From an uncultured Acidaminococcus sp. (GTDB lineage Bacteria; Bacillota; Negativicutes; Acidaminococcales; Acidaminococcaceae), in NCBI GenBank assembly GCA_905213155.1, contig CAJMHI010000015.1, positions 1-38,627 on the forward strand: DNA of 38,627 bases, in the 5' to 3' direction. Under the pieces are notes generated by a model. The model made no database searches. It was given only the letters and a program-made list of their open reading frames with translations, and had not been told where the DNA came from. Each line of letters opens with the position of its first letter. The first letter of the stretch is position 1. Made by a program: the position numbers and the translations under genes. Positions 7,745 through 15,438 of the stretch are shown here, piece after piece.

Positions 7745-8107
7745 GTGGAAGAAAAAACTTCCCTGCGAAAAACATACGGCCGGCAGCACCGGGTGAAAAC
7801 CCATACCGCCTTCCAGCAGGTGTATGAAAGCGGGACTTCCTATGTGGACCGCTGCGGCGTGTTCTATGTAGTGGCGTCTCCCACGGGGATCAGCCAGCTG
7901 GGAACCGCCGTAGGAAAACGGCTGGGACACGCAGTACTCCGTAACAGCATTAAACGAAAAATGCGGGAAGTGTTCCGGCGGCACCAGTACCTGTTTCACC
8001 ATCCGGTATGCCTGGTATGGGTGGCCCGCCGGCCCCTTATCCGGGCGCCGTATGCCGTATACGAAAAAGTGTTTTACCGGTTGGCCAAAAAGGCTGGCCT
8101 GCTGTAA
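7745..8107 (+). CDS. rnpA: Ribonuclease P protein component
   Basis: Protein subunit of RNase P, which trims the 5' leader from precursor tRNAs with its RNA partner. 120 residues from the GTG at 7745, a usual RnpA length. The family signature GKRLGHAVLRNSIKRKMRE occupies residues 58-76 (the RNR motif that contacts RNA). An upstream ATG at 7658 in the same frame overlaps rpmH and the hairpin and would add an unrelated N-terminus, so I reject it. AGG-rich bases upstream of the GTG give only a modest ribosome binding site. Confidence 0.9.
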   Translation: MEEKTSLRKTYGRQHRVKTHTAFQQVYESGTSYVDRCGVFYVVASPTGISQLGTAVGKRLGHAVLRNSIKRKMREVFRRHQYLFHHPVCLVWVARRPLIRAPYAVYEKVFYRLAKKAGLL

Positions 8108-8132
8108 CAGCCGTCATTCTCCGGAGAGGCCT

Positions 8133-8342
8133 ATGAAACAGATTGCCATATTTTTGATCCGCTTTTATCAGCGGTGTATTTCTCCTTTTTTGGGACCCCA
8201 TTGCAGGTTCATTCCCACCTGCTCCCAATATGCGTTGGAGGCGGTGGAGAAATATGGCTTCTTCAAGGGTTCCTGTCTGGCCGTCAAAAGAATCTTGAAA
8301 TGCCATCCCTTTCACAAGGGAGGCTATGATCCTGTGCCGTAA
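8133..8342 (+). CDS. yidD: Membrane protein insertion efficiency factor YidD
   Basis: 69-residue small protein that assists YidC-dependent membrane insertion. The diagnostic cysteine-rich pattern is visible: RFYQRCISPFLGPHCRF, then PTCSQYA and a C-terminal KCHPFHKGGYDPVP. GGAGAGG lies upstream of the ATG. Position between rnpA and yidC is the standard one. Confidence 0.95.
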   Translation: MKQIAIFLIRFYQRCISPFLGPHCRFIPTCSQYALEAVEKYGFFKGSCLAVKRILKCHPFHKGGYDPVP

Positions 8343-8368
8343 GAGGCAAAAAGAAAAGGAGACTTATC

Positions 8369-8998
8369 TTGGAAATCCTAAGCTCATTTATCCAGTCGGT
8401 AGTGGCCCACATTTATGACCTGACCCGGATCATCGGAGAACCTAACTACGGGTTGGCCATCATTATCATGACCATCCTGATCAAACTGATCCTGGCCCCG
8501 CTCACTGCCAAACAGATCGCGTCGACCCGGGCCATGACCAAAATCCAGCCCAAGATGAAAGAATTGCAGGCCCGCTACAAAGACGACAAACAGATGCTGA
8601 ACCAGAAGCTGTCTGAATTGTACCGCCAGGAAGGGGTTAATCCTCTGGCCGGCTGTCTGCCACTGGTGATCCAGATGCCCATCCTGATCGGGATTTTTTA
8701 TGGAATCCGGGATTTCCATTATGAAGGGCCCAGTAGCTTTTTGTGGATGGAGAGCATTGCCCAGCCGGATCCGTATTATATTTTGCCCGTGCTCAGCGCC
8801 CTGACCACCTTTATCCAGAGTAAGCAGACCATGCCGGCAGATACGGGGAACAATCCCCAGGGGAAAGTCATGCTGTATTTCATGCCACTTTTTATCGGCT
8901 ACATCAGCTTTAAATTCCCGGCAGGACTGGTGTTGTACTGGGTAGTTATGAATATCATGCAGATTGCCCAGCAGGCTTTTCTGAACCGGAAGCAATAA
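8369..8998 (+). CDS. yidC: Membrane protein insertase YidC/OxaI
   Basis: Inserts and folds inner-membrane proteins, alone or with SecYEG. 209 residues, the short form without the periplasmic domain of E. coli YidC. Hydrophobic segments at about 27-47, 95-115, 135-150 and 172-200 surround the cytoplasmic coiled loop (MTKIQPKMKELQARYKDD). The hydrophilic-groove arginine region and the NPLAGCLPLVIQMPI signature are present. No lipobox is seen, unlike Bacillus SpoIIIJ. The start is TTG at 8369, supported by AAAAGGAG 7 bases upstream. It is followed 34 bases later by jag. Confidence 0.92.
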   Translation: MEILSSFIQSVVAHIYDLTRIIGEPNYGLAIIIMTILIKLILAPLTAKQIASTRAMTKIQPKMKELQARYKDDKQMLNQKLSELYRQEGVNPLAGCLPLVIQMPILIGIFYGIRDFHYEGPSSFLWMESIAQPDPYYILPVLSALTTFIQSKQTMPADTGNNPQGKVMLYFMPLFIGYISFKFPAGLVLYWVVMNIMQIAQQAFLNRKQ

Positions 8999-9032
8999 GA
9001 AGGGCCTCACGGTCCATAAGGAGGCGGGAAGT

Positions 9033-9785
9033 ATGAACGTGGTGGAAAAAACAGGTAAGACTGTGGAAGAAGCGGTGGCTACCGCATTGGCGGAGCTGGG
9101 GGTAGACCGGCAGGACGTGGATGTAGAAATCCTGGAAGAAGCCCGGCGGGGCATTTTGGGTATTGGCAGCCGGGATGCAAAAGTACGGCTGACGGTACGG
9201 GGCGAAGTCTCAGCAGAAGCAGCTCCTGCCAAAACAGAGCCAGCATCCGAACCAGAAACTGCCGCAGAAACGGCGGAAGAAGCACCGCAGGAAACGGCCG
9301 CACCGGAAACTCCGGATACAGAAGCAGAGCGCCAGGCCGTAGCCAGCGCCGCCAAAACCTTTTTGGAAGCGCTGTTTCAGGCCATGGGAATGGATCTTAT
9401 CATTGAAAAATTTGTCAGCCATAAGGAAGATGCCATTATCCTGAAACTTCACGGGGACGGTATCGGTGTACTCATCGGAAAACACGGGCAGACACTGGAT
9501 GCGCTCCAGTATTTGACCAACCTGGCCGCTAACAAGGGCCGCAAGGGATGGAACCGGGTGATCCTGGATGCGGAGAATTATCGCCAGCGCCGCCGCCAGA
9601 CCTTGGAACGGCTGGCACAGAACCTGGCGGACCGGGTTAAACGGACGGGCCGCAAAGCCATGCTGGAGCCCATGAATCCTTATGAACGGAAGATCGTACA
9701 TGTGAGCCTGCAAAACGATCCCCAGATTACCACCTACAGCGAAGGCGAAGAACCGTACCGCAAGGTGGTCATCGATTTGAAATAA
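9033..9785 (+). CDS. jag: RNA-binding protein Jag/KhpB (EloR)
   Basis: RNA-binding regulator linked to cell elongation and membrane-protein biogenesis in Firmicutes. Three parts are visible: Jag_N domain (1-56), an acidic Ala/Glu/Pro/Thr-rich linker (58-100), and KH plus R3H domains. The KH loop is IGKHG (148-152) and the R3H region spans about 184-250. Length 250. AAGGAGG precedes the ATG. Its usual partner KhpA is not in the window. Confidence 0.9.
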   Translation: MNVVEKTGKTVEEAVATALAELGVDRQDVDVEILEEARRGILGIGSRDAKVRLTVRGEVSAEAAPAKTEPASEPETAAETAEEAPQETAAPETPDTEAERQAVASAAKTFLEALFQAMGMDLIIEKFVSHKEDAIILKLHGDGIGVLIGKHGQTLDALQYLTNLAANKGRKGWNRVILDAENYRQRRRQTLERLAQNLADRVKRTGRKAMLEPMNPYERKIVHVSLQNDPQITTYSEGEEPYRKVVIDLK

Positions 9786-9796
9786 GCAACAAGTAC

Positions 9797-9834
9797 GGAG
9801 TTCCGGACCAGTGTGTTCGGAACTTCCTTTTTTT
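9797..9834 (+). terminator. Terminator between jag and mnmE
   Basis: Stem of GTTCCGGAC paired with GTTCGGAAC (one G-U pair), extended by GGA/TCC with one bulge, followed by seven T. The T-run directly abuts the GGAGGG ribosome binding site of mnmE, so mnmE expression must come from read-through or from a promoter inside this region. Confidence 0.7.
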
Positions 9835-9843
9835 GGAGGGAAT

Positions 9844-11214
9844 ATGGAAGACACAATTAGTGCCATTGCATCGGCGTTGGGCGTGGGTGCCATTGGGGTA
9901 ATCCGCTTATCCGGGCCTAGCAGCCTATCCATTGCACAACGGTTGTTTCATACCACGCACCCCCTAAGTGCCAAAGATCCTCGTCGCCTGACCTACGGAC
10001 ACATCGTGGATCCGGACGGCCATGTGGTGGATGAAGTGCTGGCGGTGTACATGCCCGGTCCTCATTCCTATACCGGGGAAGACGTGTGCGAAATCCAGTG
10101 CCATGGAGGGCGGGAAGCCCTGGAAGCCATTTTGGCACTGACATTTAAAGCGGGAGCCCGTCCGGCAGAGCCGGGAGAATTCACTAAGCGGGCATTTTTA
10201 AACGGGCGGCTGGATCTGGCGGAAGCAGAATCGGTGATGGATATTATTAATGCCAAAAGCCGCAGCGCACTCCTGGCCGCCAACCGGGGTCACCGGGGCG
10301 CCCTTTCCCGAAAGGTGAAGGACTTGCGGAAACGCCTGCGGGATCTGGTGGTACAGCTGGAAGCCGTCATTGATTACCCGGAAGAAGACTTGGAAGACGT
10401 GACCTACGGTGAGGCTGAACGCATCTTGCAAGAAAGTAAAAAGGCGCTTGCTGGGCTGCTCCAAAACGGTACGGCGGGGCGTATTCTCCGGGAAGGACTT
10501 CACATTGCCATTGTAGGGCGGCCCAATGTGGGAAAATCCAGCCTGCTGAACAGCTTGCTTCAGACGGACCGGGCCATTGTCAGCAATATTCCGGGCACCA
10601 CCCGAGATATCATTGAAGAGCAGATGACCCTGGGGGGGATTCCGCTGGTGCTGGTGGATACGGCGGGCCTACGGGAAACGGACGACACCGTGGAAAAAAT
10701 CGGAGTGGAGCGGAGCAAAGCGGCTCTGGAAGAAGCCCAACTGGCTCTTGTAGTGCTGGACGGTTCCCAGGCGCTTTCTCCGGAAGATCAGGAGCTGCTT
10801 ACACTGGTAGCCCAGCGGCCCCATCTGGTGCTACTGAATAAGGCGGATCTTCCTCAAAAAGTAAATCCGGAGCAATTGCAGCAGCAATACGGTACCGGGC
10901 CGGTACAAGTGCTTTCTGCCAAAACCGGGCAGGGACTGGAACAGGTGGGCAAGTGGCTGCAGGATTTTGTCTACGGCAGCGGCAGCGGCAGCGAAACAGG
11001 CAGCACCACCCAGAATGCCCGGCAGCAGCATCTTTTAGAAACAGCACTGCAAAGCGTGAACGAGGCGCTACAGGGTGCTATACAACGGTTACCCTATGAT
11101 TGTCTCACTATTGATCTTACCCAGGCGCTGCACGATCTGGGGGAGATCACCGGGGAAGATGTACCGGATGAAATTATTAATCAGATTTTTGCCCAGTTCT
11201 GTGTGGGCAAATAA
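9844..11214 (+). CDS. mnmE: tRNA modification GTPase MnmE
   Basis: With MnmG it installs the 5-carboxymethylaminomethyl (or taurine-like variants) group on wobble U34 of certain tRNAs. 456 residues from the ATG at 9844; the start MEDTISAIAS matches the family, and GGAGGG lies 4-5 bases upstream. Folate-binding N-terminal domain, helical middle domain, and inserted G domain with GRPNVGKSS near residue 215-223, DTAGLRETDD, and NKADL. The conserved C-terminal FCVGK (C-x-G-K) ends the protein. A Gly/Ser-rich tract (GSGSGSETGS) lies after the G domain and looks like a lineage-specific linker. Followed 15 bases later by mnmG. Confidence 0.96.
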   Translation: MEDTISAIASALGVGAIGVIRLSGPSSLSIAQRLFHTTHPLSAKDPRRLTYGHIVDPDGHVVDEVLAVYMPGPHSYTGEDVCEIQCHGGREALEAILALTFKAGARPAEPGEFTKRAFLNGRLDLAEAESVMDIINAKSRSALLAANRGHRGALSRKVKDLRKRLRDLVVQLEAVIDYPEEDLEDVTYGEAERILQESKKALAGLLQNGTAGRILREGLHIAIVGRPNVGKSSLLNSLLQTDRAIVSNIPGTTRDIIEEQMTLGGIPLVLVDTAGLRETDDTVEKIGVERSKAALEEAQLALVVLDGSQALSPEDQELLTLVAQRPHLVLLNKADLPQKVNPEQLQQQYGTGPVQVLSAKTGQGLEQVGKWLQDFVYGSGSGSETGSTTQNARQQHLLETALQSVNEALQGAIQRLPYDCLTIDLTQALHDLGEITGEDVPDEIINQIFAQFCVGK

Positions 11215-11229
11215 GGCAGGAGGCATGCG

Positions 11230-13110
11230 ATGATCGTTGTGGATCATTATGATGTAGTGGTAGTGGGCGCCGGCCATGCAGGATGCGAAGCGGCCCTGGC
11301 GGCGGCCAGATTGGGGCAGAAGACCCTTCTGGCGACGCTCAGTATGGACAATATTGCCCTGATGCCGTGCAACCCGTCCGTGGGCGGCCCGGCGAAAGGC
11401 CATTTGCTCCGGGAAATTGATGCCCTGGGGGGAGCAATGGGTCTTGTAGCGGATAAGGCCTGTATCCAGATGCGGATGCTCAATACGGGCAAAGGTTATG
11501 CGGTACAGGCGCTTCGGGCACAGGACGACAAGGTGCAATATCACACCTTGATGAAAGAAGTGGTGGAAAACCAGGACAACCTGGATGTGAAGCAGCTGAT
11601 GATTGACAAGCTGCTGCTGAAAAATGGCGCTGTGCAAGGGGTAGAAGCAGAAACTGGCGAGGTTTTTGAAGCCGATTGTGTGATTTTATGTACCGGCACC
11701 TACCTTAGAGGGAAAATTCTCTACGGCGAAGTAGCCTATATGTCCGGCCCCATTGGGCAGCGTTCGGCTATGAAGCTCACCGGCTCCCTCCAGGAAGCGG
11801 GGTTAAAACTCATGCGGTTTAAAACCGGGACCCCGGCCCGGGTGGATGCCCGGAGCCTGGATTATAGCAAGATGGAACCCCAGTACGGGGACGAACGGGT
11901 GCGGAATTTTTCCTTTATGAGTCAGATTACCAGCCGCCTTCAGGTGCCCTGCTACCTGACCTATACCAATCCCAGAACCCATCAGATCATCCGGGATAAT
12001 TTGAGCCGGAGCTGCATGTTTAACGGAGCCATTGAAGGGGTGGGCCCCCGGTATTGCCCCAGCATTGAATCCAAGATTGTCCGATTCGCCAACAAGGACC
12101 GACACCAGCTGTTTTTGGAGCCGGAAGGGTTGCGCACCAATGAGGTGTATGTACAGGGCATGAGCTCCTCCCTGCCGGCGGAAATTCAGGTGGCCTTTAT
12201 GCAGACCATCCCCGGGTTGGAGCATTGCAAAATGATGCGGGCCGGCTACGCCATTGAATATGACTGTCTGGATCCCTTGCAGCTGCAGGCCAGCCTGGAG
12301 CACAAACAGATCAGGGGGCTGTTTAGCGCCGGCCAGAGCAACGGTACCAGTGGCTACGAGGAAGCGGCGGCCCAGGGGCTTATCGCAGGGATTAATGCCG
12401 CCCGGAAGCTCCAGGGAAAGAAACCACTGATTTTAAAACGTAGCGATGCCTATATTGGTGTCCTGATTGATGATCTGGTGACCAAGGGGACGCTAGAGCC
12501 CTATCGGATGATGACCAGCCGGGCGGAATACCGGCTGCTCTTGCGCCAGGACAATGCGGACTTGCGCCTTACCCAGATGGGGCGGGATGTAGGGCTGGTG
12601 GATGATGCCCGGTACGCCGCCTTTACCAAAAAACGGGATAGCATAGAGCGTACGTTGTTTCAGCTGGGGAAAATCAATCTGCCGCCTTCTGACGAAGTGC
12701 AGCAAAAATTGGTGGCCCTGGGGTCTACGCCTCTGCGGTCTTCCATTAATATGCTGGAACTTTTGCGCCGTCCGGAGTTGCACTATGAAAAAATGGCCAG
12801 GGCCTTTGCCCTGCCGGAACTTCCAGTGGATACGGCGGAACAGATTGATGTGCAGGTGAAATACGAAGGGTATATACAAAAACAGAAACAGGAAGTGGCC
12901 CGGGCTCTTAAACTAGAAAATAAGCTGCTGCCGGAGGATATCGACTATACAGCACTCCATGAACTCTCCAGTGAGGCCATGGAAAAACTCAGCAAACAGC
13001 GGCCGGTGTCCATCGGTCAGGCCAGCCGGATCTCCGGGGTGTCCCCGGCAGATGTGAGCGTGCTGATGGTGTATTTGGAAGCCCGGCGCAGAAAAGGAGA
13101 AGCGGTATGA
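11230..13110 (+). CDS. mnmG: tRNA uridine-5-carboxymethylaminomethyl synthesis enzyme MnmG (GidA)
   Basis: FAD-dependent partner of MnmE in tRNA U34 modification. 626 residues, normal length. Dinucleotide fold GAGHAGCEAA at 13-22, the CNPSVGGPAKGHL signature near residue 47, and the DDLVTKGTLEPYRMMTSRAE signature near residue 417, all strongly conserved. AGGAGG precedes the ATG at 11230. The last four bases overlap rsmG (ATGA), suggesting translational coupling. Confidence 0.97.
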   Translation: MIVVDHYDVVVVGAGHAGCEAALAAARLGQKTLLATLSMDNIALMPCNPSVGGPAKGHLLREIDALGGAMGLVADKACIQMRMLNTGKGYAVQALRAQDDKVQYHTLMKEVVENQDNLDVKQLMIDKLLLKNGAVQGVEAETGEVFEADCVILCTGTYLRGKILYGEVAYMSGPIGQRSAMKLTGSLQEAGLKLMRFKTGTPARVDARSLDYSKMEPQYGDERVRNFSFMSQITSRLQVPCYLTYTNPRTHQIIRDNLSRSCMFNGAIEGVGPRYCPSIESKIVRFANKDRHQLFLEPEGLRTNEVYVQGMSSSLPAEIQVAFMQTIPGLEHCKMMRAGYAIEYDCLDPLQLQASLEHKQIRGLFSAGQSNGTSGYEEAAAQGLIAGINAARKLQGKKPLILKRSDAYIGVLIDDLVTKGTLEPYRMMTSRAEYRLLLRQDNADLRLTQMGRDVGLVDDARYAAFTKKRDSIERTLFQLGKINLPPSDEVQQKLVALGSTPLRSSINMLELLRRPELHYEKMARAFALPELPVDTAEQIDVQVKYEGYIQKQKQEVARALKLENKLLPEDIDYTALHELSSEAMEKLSKQRPVSIGQASRISGVSPADVSVLMVYLEARRRKGEAV

Positions 13111-13820
13111 GCTTTCAGGCGACGCTGCAACAAGCGGCGGAACAGGCGGGCTTTCCCTTAACGGAGACCCAATTGTCACAGTTTACCCGGTACGCTGCCC
13201 AGCTTTTGGAAACCAATAAAACCCTAAATCTTACAGCGATTACCGATCCGGATGAAGTGGCGTTAAAGCATATGATGGATTCTCTTTTGGTGTATAACAA
13301 GGAGCATTTCCACAACAAAACAGTGGTGGACGTGGGGACGGGGGCCGGTTTTCCCGGGCTGCCCCTAAAGCTCTACGACACTACCATGCGCCTTACCCTG
13401 ATAGATGCCCTGCAAAAGCGGCTGCATTTTTTGGAAGAGGTGGTAACGTCCCTGCAGCTGGGACAGGTGCGACTCCTCCACGCCCGGGCGGAAGATGCAG
13501 GGCGGGGTCCGAAGTGTAGGGAAGCTTTTGATACGGCGGTATCCCGGGCGGTAGCGGCACTGCCCGTACTGTGTGAATACTGCCTGCCCCTGGTGCGGGT
13601 AGGGGGCATCTGCTACGCCCTAAAAGGTAGTAAAGGGCCGGAAGAAGCGGAAGCAGCCCGGCATGCTATTCAGGTGCTGGGTGGGAAAATCACGGAGGTG
13701 CGAGCTGTTGCACTGCCCGGCCTCGGAGATCCACGGACGCTGATTGCCATTACCAAGGTTCGCCCTACGCCTAAACAGTACCCCCGCAAGGCAGGGACCG
13801 CTGCCAAACGGCCTTTGTAA
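13107..13820 (+). CDS. rsmG: 16S rRNA 7-methylguanosine methyltransferase RsmG (GidB)
   Basis: Methylates N7 of G527 in 16S rRNA using S-adenosylmethionine. 237 residues. SAM-binding motif VDVGTGAGFPG at 74-84, N-terminal NKTLNLTAI (37-45), and SRAVAAL in the second half all match RsmG. The start overlaps the mnmG stop by ATGA. Confidence 0.95.
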   Translation: MSFQATLQQAAEQAGFPLTETQLSQFTRYAAQLLETNKTLNLTAITDPDEVALKHMMDSLLVYNKEHFHNKTVVDVGTGAGFPGLPLKLYDTTMRLTLIDALQKRLHFLEEVVTSLQLGQVRLLHARAEDAGRGPKCREAFDTAVSRAVAALPVLCEYCLPLVRVGGICYALKGSKGPEEAEAARHAIQVLGGKITEVRAVALPGLGDPRTLIAITKVRPTPKQYPRKAGTAAKRPL

Positions 13821-13855
13821 ATTTTCCTCCTGTTCACAGCTTATTCATGACTCCA

Positions 13856-13864
13856 TGCTACAAT
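13856..13864 (+). promoter_or_regulatory. Extended -10 promoter of the secreted protein gene
   Basis: TGCTACAAT at 13856-13864, 39 bases before the start codon. A TTCACA at 13833-13838 has a long 20-base spacer, so the extended -10 probably carries recognition. Confidence 0.5.
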
Positions 13865-13903
13865 ACAAGACAGTGGATAAATTTGTATACAGGGAGGCGG
13901 CGT

Positions 13904-14335
13904 ATGAAGAAAAAGATCGTGGCGGCCATGTTGGCTGCCTATATGATGGGACTGGGAACCCGTGCCCTTCCGGCCCAGGCGTTTGATTTTGGCAGTGTTT
14001 TGAAATTGGGCGGCATCGGGTATCTGGTCAGCCAGTTCGGGGATGCCATCAATACCTTTGTGAACAAACTGACCCTGCAAAAAGGGGTGGGAACCAACTA
14101 TGCCACAAAGGTTGTACCTATCCTGAGTTTGGGCAGCGGCGGCTATATCGGAGCCGCCCAGGTAGTAGGACCCAAAGCCAAAGTGGACCAGGTTAAAGCC
14201 GTAGGGCAGTTGGAAGCCAGTTTTGCCAAGGTGGCCCGGGTGAAAGCCATGATTCCTTTGGATGCGGACAGCATTACGAATATTAATCGGGTGGAAGGCG
14301 TAGGCATCGGCGCGATTATTGATTTTAAATTGTAG
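13904..14335 (+). CDS. Small exported protein of unknown function
   Basis: 143 residues. The N-terminus is a typical Sec signal peptide: MKKKIV, a hydrophobic alanine/methionine stretch, and a likely cleavage after PAQA at about residues 24-27. The mature part is rich in glycine and hydrophobic residues (LKLGGIGYLVSQFGDAIN, SLGSGGYIGAAQVVG). It ends with an aspartate/isoleucine-rich segment, GVGIGAIIDFKL. No lipobox and no recognised domain; the GxGG-rich mature region could be membrane- or envelope-associated. GGGAGGCGG lies before the ATG at 13904. It sits in the slot between rsmG and parB where Firmicutes often carry noc and soj/parA. I do not recognise its function. Confidence 0.7.
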   Translation: MKKKIVAAMLAAYMMGLGTRALPAQAFDFGSVLKLGGIGYLVSQFGDAINTFVNKLTLQKGVGTNYATKVVPILSLGSGGYIGAAQVVGPKAKVDQVKAVGQLEASFAKVARVKAMIPLDADSITNINRVEGVGIGAIIDFKL

Positions 14336-14346
14336 CATATACCCCG

Positions 14347-14385
14347 CAGGGGTAATGTTTCACGTGAAACATTACCCCTGTTTTT
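14347..14385 (+). terminator. Terminator whose stem contains parS
   Basis: A 34-base perfect palindrome (14347-14380; arms CAGGGGTAATGTTTCAC and its complement), followed by TTTTT (14381-14385). It can fold as a strong intrinsic terminator for the secreted protein gene. Its centre is the parS site listed separately. Confidence 0.75.
14356..14371. other. parS: parS centromere site
   Basis: TGTTTCACGTGAAACA, identical to the 16-base consensus parS known from Bacillus, Caulobacter and many others. It is the nucleation site for ParB (CTP-dependent sliding clamp) in origin segregation. It lies 159 bases before parB and about 14 kb from the DnaA boxes, the expected setting. Confidence 0.95.
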
Positions 14386-14394
14386 CTTTGCAAT

Positions 14395-14436
14395 AAAAGT
14401 GTGAAACACGCATGAAATCTAATGTTTCACACTTTT
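14395..14436. repeat. 14-bp inverted repeat upstream of parB
   Basis: AAAAGTGTGAAACA (14395-14408) and its perfect complement TGTTTCACACTTTT (14423-14436) are separated by 14 bases. A parS-like decoy, GTGTTT-TCGCG-AAACAC (14445-14461), follows, then the palindrome ACACGGCCGTGT (14458-14469). The arm resembles the repeats found at 26378-26478 and 29258-29321. It could be an operator of parB or a second terminator. Confidence 0.6.
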
Positions 14437-14485
14437 ACTGTTTTGTGTTTTCGCGAAACACGGCCGTGTAATTCCTACTGAAATA

Positions 14486-14494
14486 TGCTACAAT
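14486..14494 (+). promoter_or_regulatory. Extended -10 promoter of parB
   Basis: TGCTACAAT at 14486-14494, identical to the element before the secreted protein gene, 36 bases before the parB start. Confidence 0.5.
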
Positions 14495-14529
14495 GAAATG
14501 GAATGATTGCGAGGGAAAGGAGCGATTGC

Positions 14530-15432
14530 ATGACGGAACAAACCATTCATATCCCCCTGCAAAAGTTGCGGCCCAATCCGTATCAGCCGCGGAAAGTCTT
14601 TGATCCCCATGCCCTGGATGAATTGGCAGCTTCTATCCGGCAGCAGGGCATTATCCAACCCTTGATCGTCCGTAAAAAGGATGACCATTATGAGATCGTG
14701 GCTGGGGAGCGGCGCTGGCGTGCGGCACGGGAAGCCGGTCTTTCGGAAGTGCCGGCGGTGACCCGGGACTATGATGATGCGGGCATGATGGAAGTCGCTC
14801 TTATGGAGAATATGCAGCGCCATGATCTGGATCCGCTGGAAGAAGCCAGGGGCATCCAGTCATTGATCCAGGCCCTGCACCTGAGCCAGGAGGAAGCGGC
14901 CCAAAAGTTGGGCAAGAGTCGTGCTTACGTGGCGAATGCCCTGCGCTTGCTCCAATTGCCTTTGGAAGTGGCCGATATGGTGGCGGAACGCAAGCTCAGC
15001 GTGGGGCAGGTGCGGCCCCTTTTGAGTCTGAAACGGCCGGAAACGGTGATCCGCTTGGCGCGCCTTGCGCTGCGGGAACACTGGTCCGCCCGGATTATAG
15101 AAGAGGCAGTGAAAGCGTCCAAACAGGGAATTGAGTTTCATGTGCTGACCAAAACGGAAAAGACTCTGCTAAAAGTTAACTATAAGCGGGATAAAAAGAA
15201 AAAGACCGCAGAATTACAGGAAATTTCTCTTTATGAAAAGGACTTTCAGGAGCGGCTAACGGAATATTTAGCGACCAAAGTGCGGATTGAACCTGAGCTG
15301 GCAAAACCCGGCGGGAAGATTATAATCTCGTATTACAATGCAGACGATCTGGAACGACTGGCAGAGCTTTTGGAACAAAAGCAAAAAAAAGCACAGAAAG
15401 GAAAAAAAGCCCCAGGGGCTTTTACGGTGTAA
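14530..15432 (+). CDS. parB: Chromosome partitioning protein ParB
   Basis: parS-binding CTPase of chromosome segregation, 300 residues. N-terminal NPYQPRK (16-22), CTP-binding GERRWRAA (59-66) and ENMQR (93-97) motifs, then a helix-turn-helix domain (about 116-142, KLGKSRAYVANALRLL) and a C-terminal lysine-rich dimerisation region. The ATG at 14530 has AAAGGAG 7 bases upstream. The perfect parS nearby and the retained Arg in KSR and Gly in LSVGQ argue for ParB rather than its paralogue Noc. No parA/soj is adjacent on either side, which is unusual. The DUF554 gene starts 6 bases later. Confidence 0.92.
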   Translation: MTEQTIHIPLQKLRPNPYQPRKVFDPHALDELAASIRQQGIIQPLIVRKKDDHYEIVAGERRWRAAREAGLSEVPAVTRDYDDAGMMEVALMENMQRHDLDPLEEARGIQSLIQALHLSQEEAAQKLGKSRAYVANALRLLQLPLEVADMVAERKLSVGQVRPLLSLKRPETVIRLARLALREHWSARIIEEAVKASKQGIEFHVLTKTEKTLLKVNYKRDKKKKTAELQEISLYEKDFQERLTEYLATKVRIEPELAKPGGKIIISYYNADDLERLAELLEQKQKKAQKGKKAPGAFTV

Positions 15433-15438
15433 GGGGTT

